A stretch of 64,000 nt of DNA from JTS-RE94 sp041750795 (lineage in GTDB: Bacteria; Planctomycetota; Planctomycetia; Pirellulales; PALSA-1355): NCBI GenBank assembly GCA_041750795.1, contig JBGSYQ010000371.1, positions 9,857-73,856 of the forward strand, written 5' to 3'. Each line of letters begins with the position of its first letter. Within the stretch, counting starts at the first letter, position 1. A program made the translations under genes and the position numbers. The notes under the pieces are model-generated. The model made no database searches. It saw nothing but the letters and a program-made list of their open reading frames with translations, and was not told the origin of the DNA. This document shows, piece by piece, positions 53,689-62,957 of the stretch.

Positions 53689-55023
53689 GTGCGTGCCGCT
53701 GCGCTGTTTTTCTTGATGGGTTGCCTGGCATTGATCGCGGGGCCGACGTCGGCGCCGGGGGCCGACACGCTCGAGCAGTTCAAGCAGGCCAAGTCGGACC
53801 TTATGCCGCTGCTGCGGAGCAAGGATCCGCAGGACCGCATCGAGGCCCTCAAGCGGCTGCAAAACTTTCCGGTTGAGGATGCCGTGCGGATGATCCGCAC
53901 GCGGGTGAACGACGAAGATCCAGGCGTGAGCCGCCAGGCGGTCGAAATCCTGCGTGCGATGAACGACAATCACGAGGTTTGCGAGACGCTGCTGGTGGCG
54001 GCCAGACGCGCCCTGCGCGCTGGCAGCAGCGGGGCGTCGGCCGATATCTCGATCCTGCTCTCGTCGCGATTGCACAGCACCCAGCGCGCGGTCGATGCGT
54101 TGCTGACCGAAGTCGCCGCTTCACGGAACGGCGCCGAGGCGATTATCAACTTGCTTGACGAAATGGCGGCCCGGCGCGATCCGCGCGACGTGATCGCCTT
54201 GGAGCATCTTGCCAGCACGCACGTCTTCGACAGCCATTTTGGCGTTCGCCGCACGATCGTCTTTGCGCTGACCATGATTCCCAGCAAGGAGTCGGTGGGC
54301 GTGCTGATCGGCCTGTTGGATCGCGTGGGGGGCGAAGCGCGGGCAGACGGCGTCGAGCACCTGGTGCAGGTCACCGGCGAGAACTTTGGACTCGACAGTG
54401 CGCGCTGGCAAGACTGGTGGCGCCAGCAGAAAGACGCATATGCGTATCCCAACGTGATGGTTCGGGCCGGCTATCGCGGCACGCTCTCCGAGGGAGAATC
54501 GGGATCGTACTACGAGATGCCCATCTTTGCCGAGAAGATGGTGTTCGTGCTCGACATTTCCGGCAGCATGGGTGGGCCGCGGATCGTGGCCGCCAAGCGT
54601 GAACTGCTGGCCGCCATCGGCGGGCTGAGAGAATCGTCGCAGTTCGGCATCGTGGTGTTCAACGATCGGGCCAACTGCTGGCAGCGGCAACTGGTGCCGG
54701 CCAACGATCGCAACAAGCAAGCCGCCAAGGTCTACGTCGACGGGCTCGGCGTGGGCGGCTCGACCGCCTCGTACAGCGCCTTGGACCTGGCGTTCACGTT
54801 CGATACCGAGGCGATCTATTTTCTCTCTGACGGAGCGCCCACCACTGGCACGCTGATAGCGCCGGTCGACATCGTGGCGGCAGTCACCGCCAACAACAAG
54901 CTGCGCCGCATCAGTCTGTACACCATCGGCGTTGGCGCGGGTTTTCCCGGCAGCCCATTGGACGTGTTTCTGAAGACCCTGGCCGAGCAAAACCTGGGTG
55001 TTTACCGCCGCGTCGACCGATAG
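53689..55023 (+). CDS. Exported HEAT-like / von Willebrand factor A protein
   Basis: 444 residues from GTG at 53689, which has GGGAGG six bases upstream; an ATG at 53623 would add 22 residues. The hydrophobic start (RAAALFFLMGCLALIAG) is a signal peptide. The N-terminal half (about 30-230) is a helical repeat of HEAT/armadillo type. The C-terminal half is a VWA domain with the metal site DISGSMGG, a conserved Thr in GGSTASYSAL and an Asp in FLSDGAPTT, so the MIDAS is complete. VWA domains bind protein partners with Mg2+. Its partners are not known; the MoxR operon about 1.6 kb upstream is a possible link but on no direct evidence. Confidence 0.85.
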   Translation: MRAAALFFLMGCLALIAGPTSAPGADTLEQFKQAKSDLMPLLRSKDPQDRIEALKRLQNFPVEDAVRMIRTRVNDEDPGVSRQAVEILRAMNDNHEVCETLLVAARRALRAGSSGASADISILLSSRLHSTQRAVDALLTEVAASRNGAEAIINLLDEMAARRDPRDVIALEHLASTHVFDSHFGVRRTIVFALTMIPSKESVGVLIGLLDRVGGEARADGVEHLVQVTGENFGLDSARWQDWWRQQKDAYAYPNVMVRAGYRGTLSEGESGSYYEMPIFAEKMVFVLDISGSMGGPRIVAAKRELLAAIGGLRESSQFGIVVFNDRANCWQRQLVPANDRNKQAAKVYVDGLGVGGSTASYSALDLAFTFDTEAIYFLSDGAPTTGTLIAPVDIVAAVTANNKLRRISLYTIGVGAGFPGSPLDVFLKTLAEQNLGVYRRVDR

Positions 55024-55138
55024 CCGGCGGCACGCTCGCACACTCGTCCTTGCCAGGGGCGATAGGCGTCCACTATCATCGGACTTCCCCACCCCATGAA
55101 CCTTCCCGATCCTTCTGCCCGAGGGCCGAATCAATTCC

Positions 55139-56545
55139 ATGAACGATATACCCAGCGGCCCGAAGCGGTTGACCGGAACCCAGTGGCTGATCGTTTCGCT
55201 GGCGGCCATCGGCTTTGCCTTTGATATCTACGAGCTGCTGATGGCGCAGGTCGTGTTGCCGCCGGCCATCGCCGACCTGACCGGGGCGCAGCGCGGCACG
55301 CCCGAGTTTCACATGTGGATCGGGCGCCTGTTCTATGTGCCGGCGTTTGCCGGCGGAATTTTTGGGCTGTTGGGCGGATACTTGACCGACCGGCTGGGCC
55401 GTCGGCGCGTGCTGACGTGGAGCATTTTGCTCTATGCGTTTTCGGCGTTCGGCGCCGGCTATTCGACGTCAATCGAGATGCTGCTCATTCTGCGCTGCGC
55501 GACGTTTGTCGGCGTGTGCGTCGAATTCGTGGCGGCCGTGGCCTGGCTGGCCGAGCTGTTCAGCGACCCGAAGCAGCGCGAGCGCGTGCTGGGATATACG
55601 CAGGCCTTCTCGTCGCTGGGGGGCTTCATGGTCGCCGTGGCCTACTGGTTTTGCACGACGTACGCCGACCGCTTTCCCGCCATTGTCATTCCCGAGTGGG
55701 CGTCGTTCCTGGGAGGCGGCATCAGCGACCCGCACGCGCCCTGGCGCTATACGTTGATGTCGGGGCTAATCCCGGCGATCCCGCTGATTATCATTCGGCC
55801 GTTCCTGCCCGAGTCGCCCGTCTGGTCACAACGGCGTGCCGCGGGGACGCTACGGCGACCGAGTCTGTTCGAATTGTTTGCGCCGAAGTTGCGACGGACG
55901 ACCGTCGTCACCACGATCATGTTCGCCTGCAGCTATGGCGCGGCGTTCGGGGCCATCCAGCAGTTGCCGCAGATCGTTCCCGGAGTTTCGGACGTCAAGG
56001 CCGAGACCGCGGGCAAGACCGTGCCGGAGCAGAAGAAAATCGAACAGCAGCACGTTGCCCGCGTGACCACCTTGCAGGAGACGGGCGGTTTGGTGGGGCG
56101 CTTCCTGCTGGCTTTGTTGGCTGTGCGCATCGTCAGCCGGCGCTCGCTGCTGCGCGTGTTTCAGTTGCCGGGACTTTTCGTCGTGCCGCTGGTGTTTGCG
56201 TTGGCGCCGCTGTTGTCGCTCAATGCGCTCATGTTCGGCGTGTTCCTGGCCGGACTATTCACCGTGGCGCAGTTTAGCTTTTGGGGCAATTATCTGCCAC
56301 GCGTTTATCCGATGCACTTGCGCGGCACGGGGGAGGGATTCGCGGCCAATATCGGCGGGCGCATGATCGGCACGTCGTTCGCCTGGGTGAGCAATTTCAT
56401 CGCCGCCAACTTTTATGCCGACACGGTGTCGCCGGCCACGCGAATGGCCTACACCGCCGCGGGCGTCGCCTTGTTCGTGTACCTGGTCGGCACGATTTCC
56501 TGTTTCTTCCTGCCCGAACCCGCGGCCGAAGAATTGCCCGAATAG
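55139..56545 (+). CDS. Major facilitator superfamily transporter
   Basis: 468 residues, about twelve hydrophobic segments in two halves. Seen: the signature GGYLTDRLGRRRVL between helices two and three and the related DPKQRERVLG loop. Residues 285-310 form a charged central loop (KTVPEQKKIEQ). The start resembles sugar or carboxylate/proton symporters of MFS, but the substrate cannot be inferred. It converges with the D-threonine aldolase-like gene, 8 bases between stops. Confidence 0.9.
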   Translation: MNDIPSGPKRLTGTQWLIVSLAAIGFAFDIYELLMAQVVLPPAIADLTGAQRGTPEFHMWIGRLFYVPAFAGGIFGLLGGYLTDRLGRRRVLTWSILLYAFSAFGAGYSTSIEMLLILRCATFVGVCVEFVAAVAWLAELFSDPKQRERVLGYTQAFSSLGGFMVAVAYWFCTTYADRFPAIVIPEWASFLGGGISDPHAPWRYTLMSGLIPAIPLIIIRPFLPESPVWSQRRAAGTLRRPSLFELFAPKLRRTTVVTTIMFACSYGAAFGAIQQLPQIVPGVSDVKAETAGKTVPEQKKIEQQHVARVTTLQETGGLVGRFLLALLAVRIVSRRSLLRVFQLPGLFVVPLVFALAPLLSLNALMFGVFLAGLFTVAQFSFWGNYLPRVYPMHLRGTGEGFAANIGGRMIGTSFAWVSNFIAANFYADTVSPATRMAYTAAGVALFVYLVGTISCFFLPEPAAEELPE

Positions 56546-56553
56546 CGGCGACG

Positions 56554-57639
56554 CTACGACAACCGCCCACGTGCATCGATCGGCAATTCGACCAGTTGTC
56601 CGTCCTCGTCGCGCCACCAGACGGTATCCTGCAGATTGACGCACGGACAGACGTGATTCGGAATCACCGTGACGCGCTCGCCAAGCTGCGGCGCGGTGTT
56701 GCACTGGCGCACGTCGACCTGGCCGTGCTCCTCGGTCAATCGCGCGATGACTGCCGCGGGATACTCCAGGATGTATCCGTGGCCGCTGTCCGGGGCCGGA
56801 CCGCAGCGGTCGCTGGTTAGCGTCTTGGTGCCGGCGTCGATCACCACCTGGCCCGGCACGGCGGTGCTGACCACGGTGCAGACGATGCGCGCCGCGCAGT
56901 CGTCGATCGTGCAGTACCCGGCCCGCACGGTGTTCATGTCGTTGTAGACGTACGTGCCGGGACGGATTTCGGTGTATTCGGCCACCAGGTGCGATCGGAA
57001 AGCCGTGGGCGTCGAGCCGCCGGAGACAATGCGCGCTTGCAGCCCGTGGTCCTCCCACAGACGCAACGTTGCATCGAGCTTGTCCGAGACGTCGTGCAGG
57101 GCTGCTTCTTGCTCGTGGGCCGGCCCGCCGATATGGCCGGGATAGCAAAACAGCCCGTCGAGCCGCAGTCCTGGCGTGGCGTCGATGTACTGTGCCATCT
57201 TGAGCGTTTCCGAGGGGGTCTGCAGGCCGGTGCGCCCCATGCCCACGTCGAGGTCGACCAGGATGCCGATGGTGGATGAGACTCGATTGGCGGCCTCGCC
57301 CAGCCAGCGAGCTCCCAACAGCGAGTCGACGGCCACGCGCACCGTGGCGTGCTTCGCCAGCTTGGCCAGACGCTTGGTGCGGACCGGGTCGATGGCAGGA
57401 TAGGCCACCAGGATGTCGTCGGCCGCTTCGGCCATCAATTCTGCTTCGCCCACCTTGGCGGTCGTCAGCCCAAGTGCGCCGGCCGATAGCTGCAGGGCCG
57501 CGATCTGCAGCGATTTGTGCGTCTTGATGTGCGGGCGGACGTCCAGATCGTGCTCGTTGGCATACGCCGCCAGACGCTCCACGTTGCGAATCACGGTCAC
57601 GGCGTCAACGATCATCGCGGGCGTGGCCGACGGATCCAT
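56554..57639 (-). CDS. D-threonine aldolase / D-serine dehydratase-like PLP enzyme
   Basis: 361 residues of the fold-III PLP family (alanine racemase N-terminal barrel plus a beta domain). The PLP lysine lies in RPHIKTHK (35-42, K39 most likely), the phosphate-binding region in SGGSTPT, and the metal-binding C-terminus in PNHVCPCVN, the His/Cys pattern used for Zn or Mn in DSD1 and D-threonine aldolase. The reaction may be cleavage of D-threonine or dehydration of D-serine. No transporter partner other than the MFS gene is adjacent. Confidence 0.86.
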   Translation of the reverse strand: MDPSATPAMIVDAVTVIRNVERLAAYANEHDLDVRPHIKTHKSLQIAALQLSAGALGLTTAKVGEAELMAEAADDILVAYPAIDPVRTKRLAKLAKHATVRVAVDSLLGARWLGEAANRVSSTIGILVDLDVGMGRTGLQTPSETLKMAQYIDATPGLRLDGLFCYPGHIGGPAHEQEAALHDVSDKLDATLRLWEDHGLQARIVSGGSTPTAFRSHLVAEYTEIRPGTYVYNDMNTVRAGYCTIDDCAARIVCTVVSTAVPGQVVIDAGTKTLTSDRCGPAPDSGHGYILEYPAAVIARLTEEHGQVDVRQCNTAPQLGERVTVIPNHVCPCVNLQDTVWWRDEDGQLVELPIDARGRLS

Positions 57640-57718
57640 GCAAGTCCTCTCCTTAAGCGATTGCGATCGTATTGCGCACAGTTTACCTGGCGACGTGCCG
57701 TCCGACAGCCCCTGAATC

Positions 57719-58645
57719 TCAACGATGACGTGCTGAATTAAATGGCTGCGAGTGTGAGCCGCCGAACGCCGTGATTAGTTCCAGTGCCCACTTGTACGCG
57801 GCTCGATTGCCACTGATGACTGCCTCTTGCCATAGAGTCGTTGACCCCGGGTCCATTAAGACAGTCTTTGCGCCGTTGACATTCGTCCATTTGGCACGTT
57901 CCAAAAAGGAGAAACAACGACCATGCATCGGATCTGGCGTTAGCGATGCAGGTAAGCACCAAACGGACTTGCGGGTCGATTCGGAAGCCGAAAGTTGAAG
58001 CCGTGGATCGAATCGCTCAAAGACGCCAGCTCCTGGGACATCAATCTCCTTGCGTCCGCGGGGACGATTTGTCTGAAGTTTCCTTCGCCCAATGAATAAT
58101 AAGTTCGTTTGTCCCCACCAATTGCCTCTTGTATGTGGATGGTTGCGAGCCCATCGGTTCTCCTGTCTCTGAGCCCACTCGACCGGATTGGTGATCACCT
58201 CTTCGACCTGCAGCCAACCATGAATAACGTGCAGCATCGGTGCGTTTCTGGCGAATCGTTTCCAACCCTCAGACTTCCTAAAAAGTCCAAAAAAGAGAAA
58301 AACGTCACCTTCTCCGACGTTTTGCTTTTGCAAGTGACTGGCAGCTGCACCTGCTTGTCCGAACAGTGGGCGCCAACTTCGATGGCGCATCCGAGCCGGC
58401 AAACTACTTAACCGTAAGTCCGGATCATGGTGACAGAATTCGTCGCGAAATCGTTTCCTCGGGTACAACTGCTCGATCAGTTTGCCCAGGTTTTGCCCCC
58501 GCCATCTCAAGTCGTCGAATCGCCGGAATTGTTCCTTATGACCATAGACAATCGGCAGCGAAACGAGCCACTCACCGTCCACAATTGGGCTCGGTCCGCC
58601 GCCAAACTTAGAGTCGAATCCTTTGCGTGAAATAATCACCTTCAT
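57719..58645 (-). CDS. Nmad3 (nucleotide modification associated domain 3) protein
   Basis: 308 residues. The start KVIISRKGFDSKFGGGPSPI, the HHDPDLR motif, the PLFGQAGAAASHLQ block, GEGDVFLFFG and HVIHGWLQVEEVI are strong matches, from memory, to Nmad3, a domain described in gene sets for modified DNA bases in phages and bacteria; its enzymatic role is unknown. The DNA is far poorer in G+C than its neighbours: 26 of 60 in both 58081-58140 and 58261-58320, against 44 of 60 in 58801-58860. This suggests transfer from another genome. It is alone, with no modification enzymes next to it. Confidence 0.8.
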   Translation of the reverse strand: MKVIISRKGFDSKFGGGPSPIVDGEWLVSLPIVYGHKEQFRRFDDLRWRGQNLGKLIEQLYPRKRFRDEFCHHDPDLRLSSLPARMRHRSWRPLFGQAGAAASHLQKQNVGEGDVFLFFGLFRKSEGWKRFARNAPMLHVIHGWLQVEEVITNPVEWAQRQENRWARNHPHTRGNWWGQTNLLFIGRRKLQTNRPRGRKEIDVPGAGVFERFDPRLQLSASESTRKSVWCLPASLTPDPMHGRCFSFLERAKWTNVNGAKTVLMDPGSTTLWQEAVISGNRAAYKWALELITAFGGSHSQPFNSARHR

Positions 58646-58692
58646 ATGCGGAGCGCCTTGTCGTACAAACTTACTTCCTCTCGTGCTGCAAG

Positions 58693-60084
58693 TTAATTGC
58701 GTTGCATTTCGTCGTAGTCCAGCAGCTTGAAGTCCTGTTTGCGCGGGACGTCGTGAAGCTGGTCGCACATTTTGTAGAGCGCGATGAGCGCCTCGTTGGT
58801 CAGCCGTTCGCCAGCGCCCGGTTCGACGTAAGTGGCCGTCTTGCCGCCGTAGCCGCCGGCCGCCGCGTCGCGAATCGTGGGGAAATAGGCGTGATAGCCG
58901 TTCGTGTAGCCGACCAAGAGCGTCGTGGGCACGGGGGACTCTTGCTTGAGGTGCGACTGGAACTGCACGAAGATCTCGCCCGGCATGCCCACCAGCGCCA
59001 GCTTGCCGTCGATCACCAACGTGGTCAGCGCGCACGGAATCGTATTGTCCTTGATGATCTTGCTCAGATAATTGTCGAACCGCGGGCCGTACGCGGCGCT
59101 CAGCACGCCACGAACCTCGGGATCATCCAAGTCCCAGCGCGTGCGGATCGGAACCGTCTGTTCTTGGAACTGCAACGACGGCTTGGCGTCTGCCGTAGGT
59201 TTGGTTGCGGCGGCGGTCTTGGACACCAGCGCCCCGAGCTCGCGGCCCATGGCGCGCATCGCCTCGACGCCGCCCTGGTCGAGCGGCGTCTTGTCCATGT
59301 ACGGGTTGATGTTGCCGCAGGCGCCTTGCAGAAACAGGCACTTCGTCTGAAGCTGATTCTCGACCGCGGCGCAGGCCGTGCCCACGTAGTCGGCGCTGTA
59401 CTCGTAGTTGTCGCCCCCCATCACCACCGGGTGGCAGGCATAGTGAAACAGCACAGCCAGCGGCGTGCCGTCGGCGCGATCGAGGCGCACCACGACGTAC
59501 TCGCGATCGACCGGCGCGGTCGGTTCGCGCTCGGCGTTGCGCCATTGCATGGCCACGCGGCCGTCGGGCAGAAAGTGGCGGCGGTTGTGCGCCAGGTCGG
59601 CTTCTCCGCGTCCAACGCCGATCGTCACCGGCTCGGTGCGGGCAGCGGCTTCGCAGACAATCCGTGCGATGGCGTCGCCAACTTTGTCCGCATATGGATT
59701 CGGGTCGCCCGGCACGTTGTCCAGCGCCGGTGCGTGGTGTGTGTGGCTGGCGGTGATGAACAAGTCGGTGATGCCGCAGCCAGCCTTGGTTTGCGCGCGG
59801 ACGTTTTCGAGCACCGCTGGTTCGGGCACGCGGCCCAAATCGAGCGTCACGATGGCCACGGCATGGTCGCCTGTGCGCAGCACCACCGCTTTGGCCATCA
59901 GCGGATCGAGCGTGCCGGTGGCGCCGTGCGTGCGATTGCTATAGCCCCACAGTCGTAAGCCGGGCTCGGGAGTGATGTCGGCCGTGGCGACGCCGGCCGA
60001 CATCGTCTCGGAGGCGTGACAGGGTAGGGCAGCGAGCAAAGTCAGCAACGCAACCAACAGCGATTGGCCAATGAGACGAGCCAT
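58693..60084 (-). CDS. Neutral/alkaline ceramidase-like hydrolase
   Basis: 463 residues with a signal peptide (about 1-25). The N-terminal part matches the neutral ceramidase catalytic domain, with SAGVATADITPEPGLRLWGY, the zinc-site SHTHHAPA, and CHPVVMG as the further His. The C-terminal Ig-like domain of full ceramidases seems to be absent or reduced; the protein ends soon after GYHAYFPT. The ATG at 60084 has GGAGC upstream. These enzymes release fatty acids from ceramides or related amides. The planctomycete version could act on other amide lipids. Confidence 0.86.
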   Translation of the reverse strand: MARLIGQSLLVALLTLLAALPCHASETMSAGVATADITPEPGLRLWGYSNRTHGATGTLDPLMAKAVVLRTGDHAVAIVTLDLGRVPEPAVLENVRAQTKAGCGITDLFITASHTHHAPALDNVPGDPNPYADKVGDAIARIVCEAAARTEPVTIGVGRGEADLAHNRRHFLPDGRVAMQWRNAEREPTAPVDREYVVVRLDRADGTPLAVLFHYACHPVVMGGDNYEYSADYVGTACAAVENQLQTKCLFLQGACGNINPYMDKTPLDQGGVEAMRAMGRELGALVSKTAAATKPTADAKPSLQFQEQTVPIRTRWDLDDPEVRGVLSAAYGPRFDNYLSKIIKDNTIPCALTTLVIDGKLALVGMPGEIFVQFQSHLKQESPVPTTLLVGYTNGYHAYFPTIRDAAAGGYGGKTATYVEPGAGERLTNEALIALYKMCDQLHDVPRKQDFKLLDYDEMQRN

Positions 60085-60183
60085 GGGATGCTCCGCGAAA
60101 TGGAGTTTCTGTTTCGCCCCATAGTGTGAGGGACGCAGCACGCCATTTCAATCGGTGCCGGCGAAAGCTGTCGCCTGGCGCAA

Positions 60184-60223
60184 CGAAAACCGGGACGGCC
60201 CATGGAGGTGAGCCGTCCCGGTT
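60184..60223 (-). terminator. Intrinsic terminator after the redoxin/heme/copper gene
   Basis: A perfect 12-bp stem (60188-60199 with 60212-60223) and a 12-base loop, followed on the minus strand by TTTTCG. It lies 30 bases after the stop of the upstream gene on that strand. Confidence 0.88.
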
Positions 60224-60253
60224 GAGTTGCGGTTGGTGAACTGGCTCAGACCG

Positions 60254-62653
60254 CTACTTGGCGGCGGCCTGGGCGTTGTCCTTCGGCGCGGTCATGATCT
60301 GGGCCACGCCGGTGAGCAGGGCCTCGGCCAAGGGCGGGAAGGCGTTCTCGTCGCGGCTCCAGAAATTGATCGAGACGCGCTGGCCTTGAACTTCGGCCGG
60401 GATGTGCAAGCTTGACTTCGCGCCGCGCTCGACCATCCGCTCGAGCAACTTGCCCTTGGCCTTGCTCAGGTCGTTGTTGACCACCGGCTTGGTGCTGGTG
60501 GTGTAAGCGGCCAGGTCTTCGCCATCGGCGTCCGTAGGCGGCAACGGAGACAGGATGCTCTCGGGCATCTTGTGGCCGTGTTTTTTGCGGGCTTCGGCGA
60601 TGGCCTTCTCGACTTCCTCCTCGCCCGCCTCGGCGTGGTCGTGGCCGCCGTGGCGACCGCTGAACGGTCCCATTACCTCAACCACTTTGCCGTCCTTGAC
60701 CGTGGTGATGCACACGCGGTCGACTTGCGGCACCATGGTGCGGAGAATGAAGCCGAACTGCCGGAAAATGTCCGGGCTGCTCAGCGCCATGTATGCTCCG
60801 ACTTGAATGTTGTCGTCAGGCTGGCCCTCGGTGGCTGCCATGATCACGTTGAACTTGTCCATGCGCGACAGCGGCGTGGCCTTGTGATTCGGATCCTGGC
60901 GATCCTCGTGCGCCGGCGCCACTTCGAAGAACCCAATCATCATTTCCTCGAACGTCTGGTCGCCGAAGCGGACCGCGGCGGTCGGGTCGGGATTGTTCAG
61001 GTTGTCGTCCGAATTGTCGAACTTGGCGAAGCAGTCCATCCGCGTGCCACGGGGCATGAATTTCGGCTCGGCCAGGCGATAGTTCGTCTGCCAACCAAAG
61101 TCATAGCGAGGCACGTCCAGCAACACTTCTTTCTTGCCGTCCGGATAGGTCGCCTCATAGCGGAACGCCTTGCCGCGCAAATGCATGTGCGGCATGAACG
61201 TCAACAGCAGGCTGTCGTCGGTGAAGATATAGCGGGCGGCGACCGGAAAATCGCTGTTGCCCGGCGGAATCTCGAACACCGCGTTGACGGCGCTGGTGAC
61301 GCGAACTTCCTTCTTCACCGACTCGGGGTCGGCGAAGACAAACCCACAGTAGCTGCGGTCTTGCTGCGCCGAGCCATTGGGCGTGTAGTGCATCTGGAAG
61401 ATCAACTTCGATCCGGCCGGCACGTACCGCGCGAGGCCGCTTTCCAACGGCTCCGGACGCAGGCCCGGGGCATAGGCACCCAAAAAATCATTGCCGCCGC
61501 CCAACCCGCCATTGATGTTGCCATCGGGCGGAATTACGAACAGCAGGATGTGGTGCACGACCGACGGATTGCCCGGCCGGGGCTCAATGGCCGTGATCCA
61601 CTTGTCTTCCGTCCAGCCCGGGTCAATGACGAACATCTGGTAGTCGACCACGCCGGTGGCCGGCACGTCAAACGGCTCGTCGCTCATGTAGAGCACTTGC
61701 TCCGGCTCGGGAATCATCCAGCCTTCGGCGAACTGCGGCGGCTCGGGCAAATCCTTGGAATCGCCCTCGGGAGCGCCGTTGGCTACCCATTTGGCGATGA
61801 GCGCCTTTTCCTCGTCGCTCATGCGTGCGTCGTTCTTGAAGTGGCCATACTGCTCATTGGCGTGCCAGGGGGGCATGCGCTGCTGCTGGACGACTTCCTC
61901 GATCATGCTGGCCCAGCCGGCGACGTCGTCGTAGCTGGTGAGCGTGAACGGCGCGATCTGCCCCTCGCGATGACAGAATACGCAGTTGTCGTTCATGATC
62001 CGCGAGATTTGCTTTGAGTACGTCACGTCGCTGCCGACGACCGGTTCGAGATCGCGGCCGATCAGGCAACCGGCCGCGGCCACTTCCGCCTGGGCCACCG
62101 GCTTGCCAGCCAGCACGGCGTCGAGGGCCGTCGCCAGGTCGCGCTGCTTCGGCTCGGTCAACTGATAATTCATGTTCTGCATGAAGCCGTACTGATCGTC
62201 GATGCGGCCGCGATAGCGGATTGTGCGGTTCTTGTCGAGCACGACCACTTCCGGAGTACGCGTGACGCCGACCAGGTCGGCCAATCCTTGCTTGAGATCC
62301 TTGAGAATCGGAAACTCGATGTCGTGGATCCGCGCGTACGCGGCAATTTCCGTCACGGCGTCTTGCCGGTTGGGATCGATGCCCAGGAACACGACGCCCT
62401 GCGGCTCGTACTGCTTGGCCAGCTCGATCAACCGGGGCGCATAGATTTTGCACAGCGGGCACTCGGTGCCCAGGAACGTTAGCACCACGACCTTGTCCTT
62501 GCCCACCTGGTCCAGCGAGTAAGGCTGACCGTGATAGTCGTTCAGCGTGAAGTTGTCGATTTTTTTGCCGATGGGAGCCTTTGACTCCTCGGCCATCAGG
62601 GGCGCCGCACACAGCGCCAACAGGGCAACCAGCGCGTTTGCTCGGGTTCGCAT
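60254..62653 (-). CDS. Redoxin / c-type heme / copper monooxygenase-like fusion protein
   Basis: 799 residues, exported (signal peptide about 1-21). Domain 1 (about 27-185) is a thioredoxin-like redoxin with CPLC (C65, C68). Domain 2 holds a c-type heme motif CVFCH (224-228). Domain 3 (about 310-640) matches the two beta-sandwich domains of type II copper-dependent ascorbate monooxygenases (PHM/DBM type). It has HH at 367-368, H422 in QMHYTP, H489 and H491 in MPHMHLRG, and M539 in GTRMDC, all in the order of the copper ligands. A His-rich linker (HGGHDH, about 675-680) follows. The combination is seen in planctomycetes, but its substrate is unknown. Confidence 0.88.
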   Translation of the reverse strand: MRTRANALVALLALCAAPLMAEESKAPIGKKIDNFTLNDYHGQPYSLDQVGKDKVVVLTFLGTECPLCKIYAPRLIELAKQYEPQGVVFLGIDPNRQDAVTEIAAYARIHDIEFPILKDLKQGLADLVGVTRTPEVVVLDKNRTIRYRGRIDDQYGFMQNMNYQLTEPKQRDLATALDAVLAGKPVAQAEVAAAGCLIGRDLEPVVGSDVTYSKQISRIMNDNCVFCHREGQIAPFTLTSYDDVAGWASMIEEVVQQQRMPPWHANEQYGHFKNDARMSDEEKALIAKWVANGAPEGDSKDLPEPPQFAEGWMIPEPEQVLYMSDEPFDVPATGVVDYQMFVIDPGWTEDKWITAIEPRPGNPSVVHHILLFVIPPDGNINGGLGGGNDFLGAYAPGLRPEPLESGLARYVPAGSKLIFQMHYTPNGSAQQDRSYCGFVFADPESVKKEVRVTSAVNAVFEIPPGNSDFPVAARYIFTDDSLLLTFMPHMHLRGKAFRYEATYPDGKKEVLLDVPRYDFGWQTNYRLAEPKFMPRGTRMDCFAKFDNSDDNLNNPDPTAAVRFGDQTFEEMMIGFFEVAPAHEDRQDPNHKATPLSRMDKFNVIMAATEGQPDDNIQVGAYMALSSPDIFRQFGFILRTMVPQVDRVCITTVKDGKVVEVMGPFSGRHGGHDHAEAGEEEVEKAIAEARKKHGHKMPESILSPLPPTDADGEDLAAYTTSTKPVVNNDLSKAKGKLLERMVERGAKSSLHIPAEVQGQRVSINFWSRDENAFPPLAEALLTGVAQIMTAPKDNAQAAAK

Positions 62654-62957
62654 AACAAAAACCTCGCGTTTGGGAGAGAGAGTGAGCAGATGAAACGAGC
62701 GCCTACGACTCTAGGTCCGGCACACGCTGGGGGGAGTGGACAGGACTGGCTAGTGTAGCCCAACGACCAACATTTTTCCACGGGAGTTATCAAGAACGAC
62801 ATTCGGCCCACGTCAGGCCGTGCTACCTGGGGATTCGTCCCCGGCGCGAGAATATTGAGGCTGAGGCCCGCGGTTTCCTCCGTACCGCGAGGCGCCCCCG
62901 GGCGGCCTTCGCGTCCCAACAAAGCGTTTACCCGTGGAACTGCAGCCGGGTTTCGCC
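62654..62957. other. Gap between the mnmE end and the fusion-protein start
   Basis: 304 bases between two genes on the minus strand. It is GC-rich and holds several short inverted repeats, but no clear promoter boxes, no T-rich terminator and no small gene that I can support. A promoter for the 799-residue protein must lie here. Confidence 0.4.

Noticed and set aside
58646..59035. Extension of the Nmad3 frame into the ceramidase-like gene
   Set aside because: The extension is the shadow of the upstream gene in another frame; the Nmad3 motif starts exactly at the ATG at 58645.
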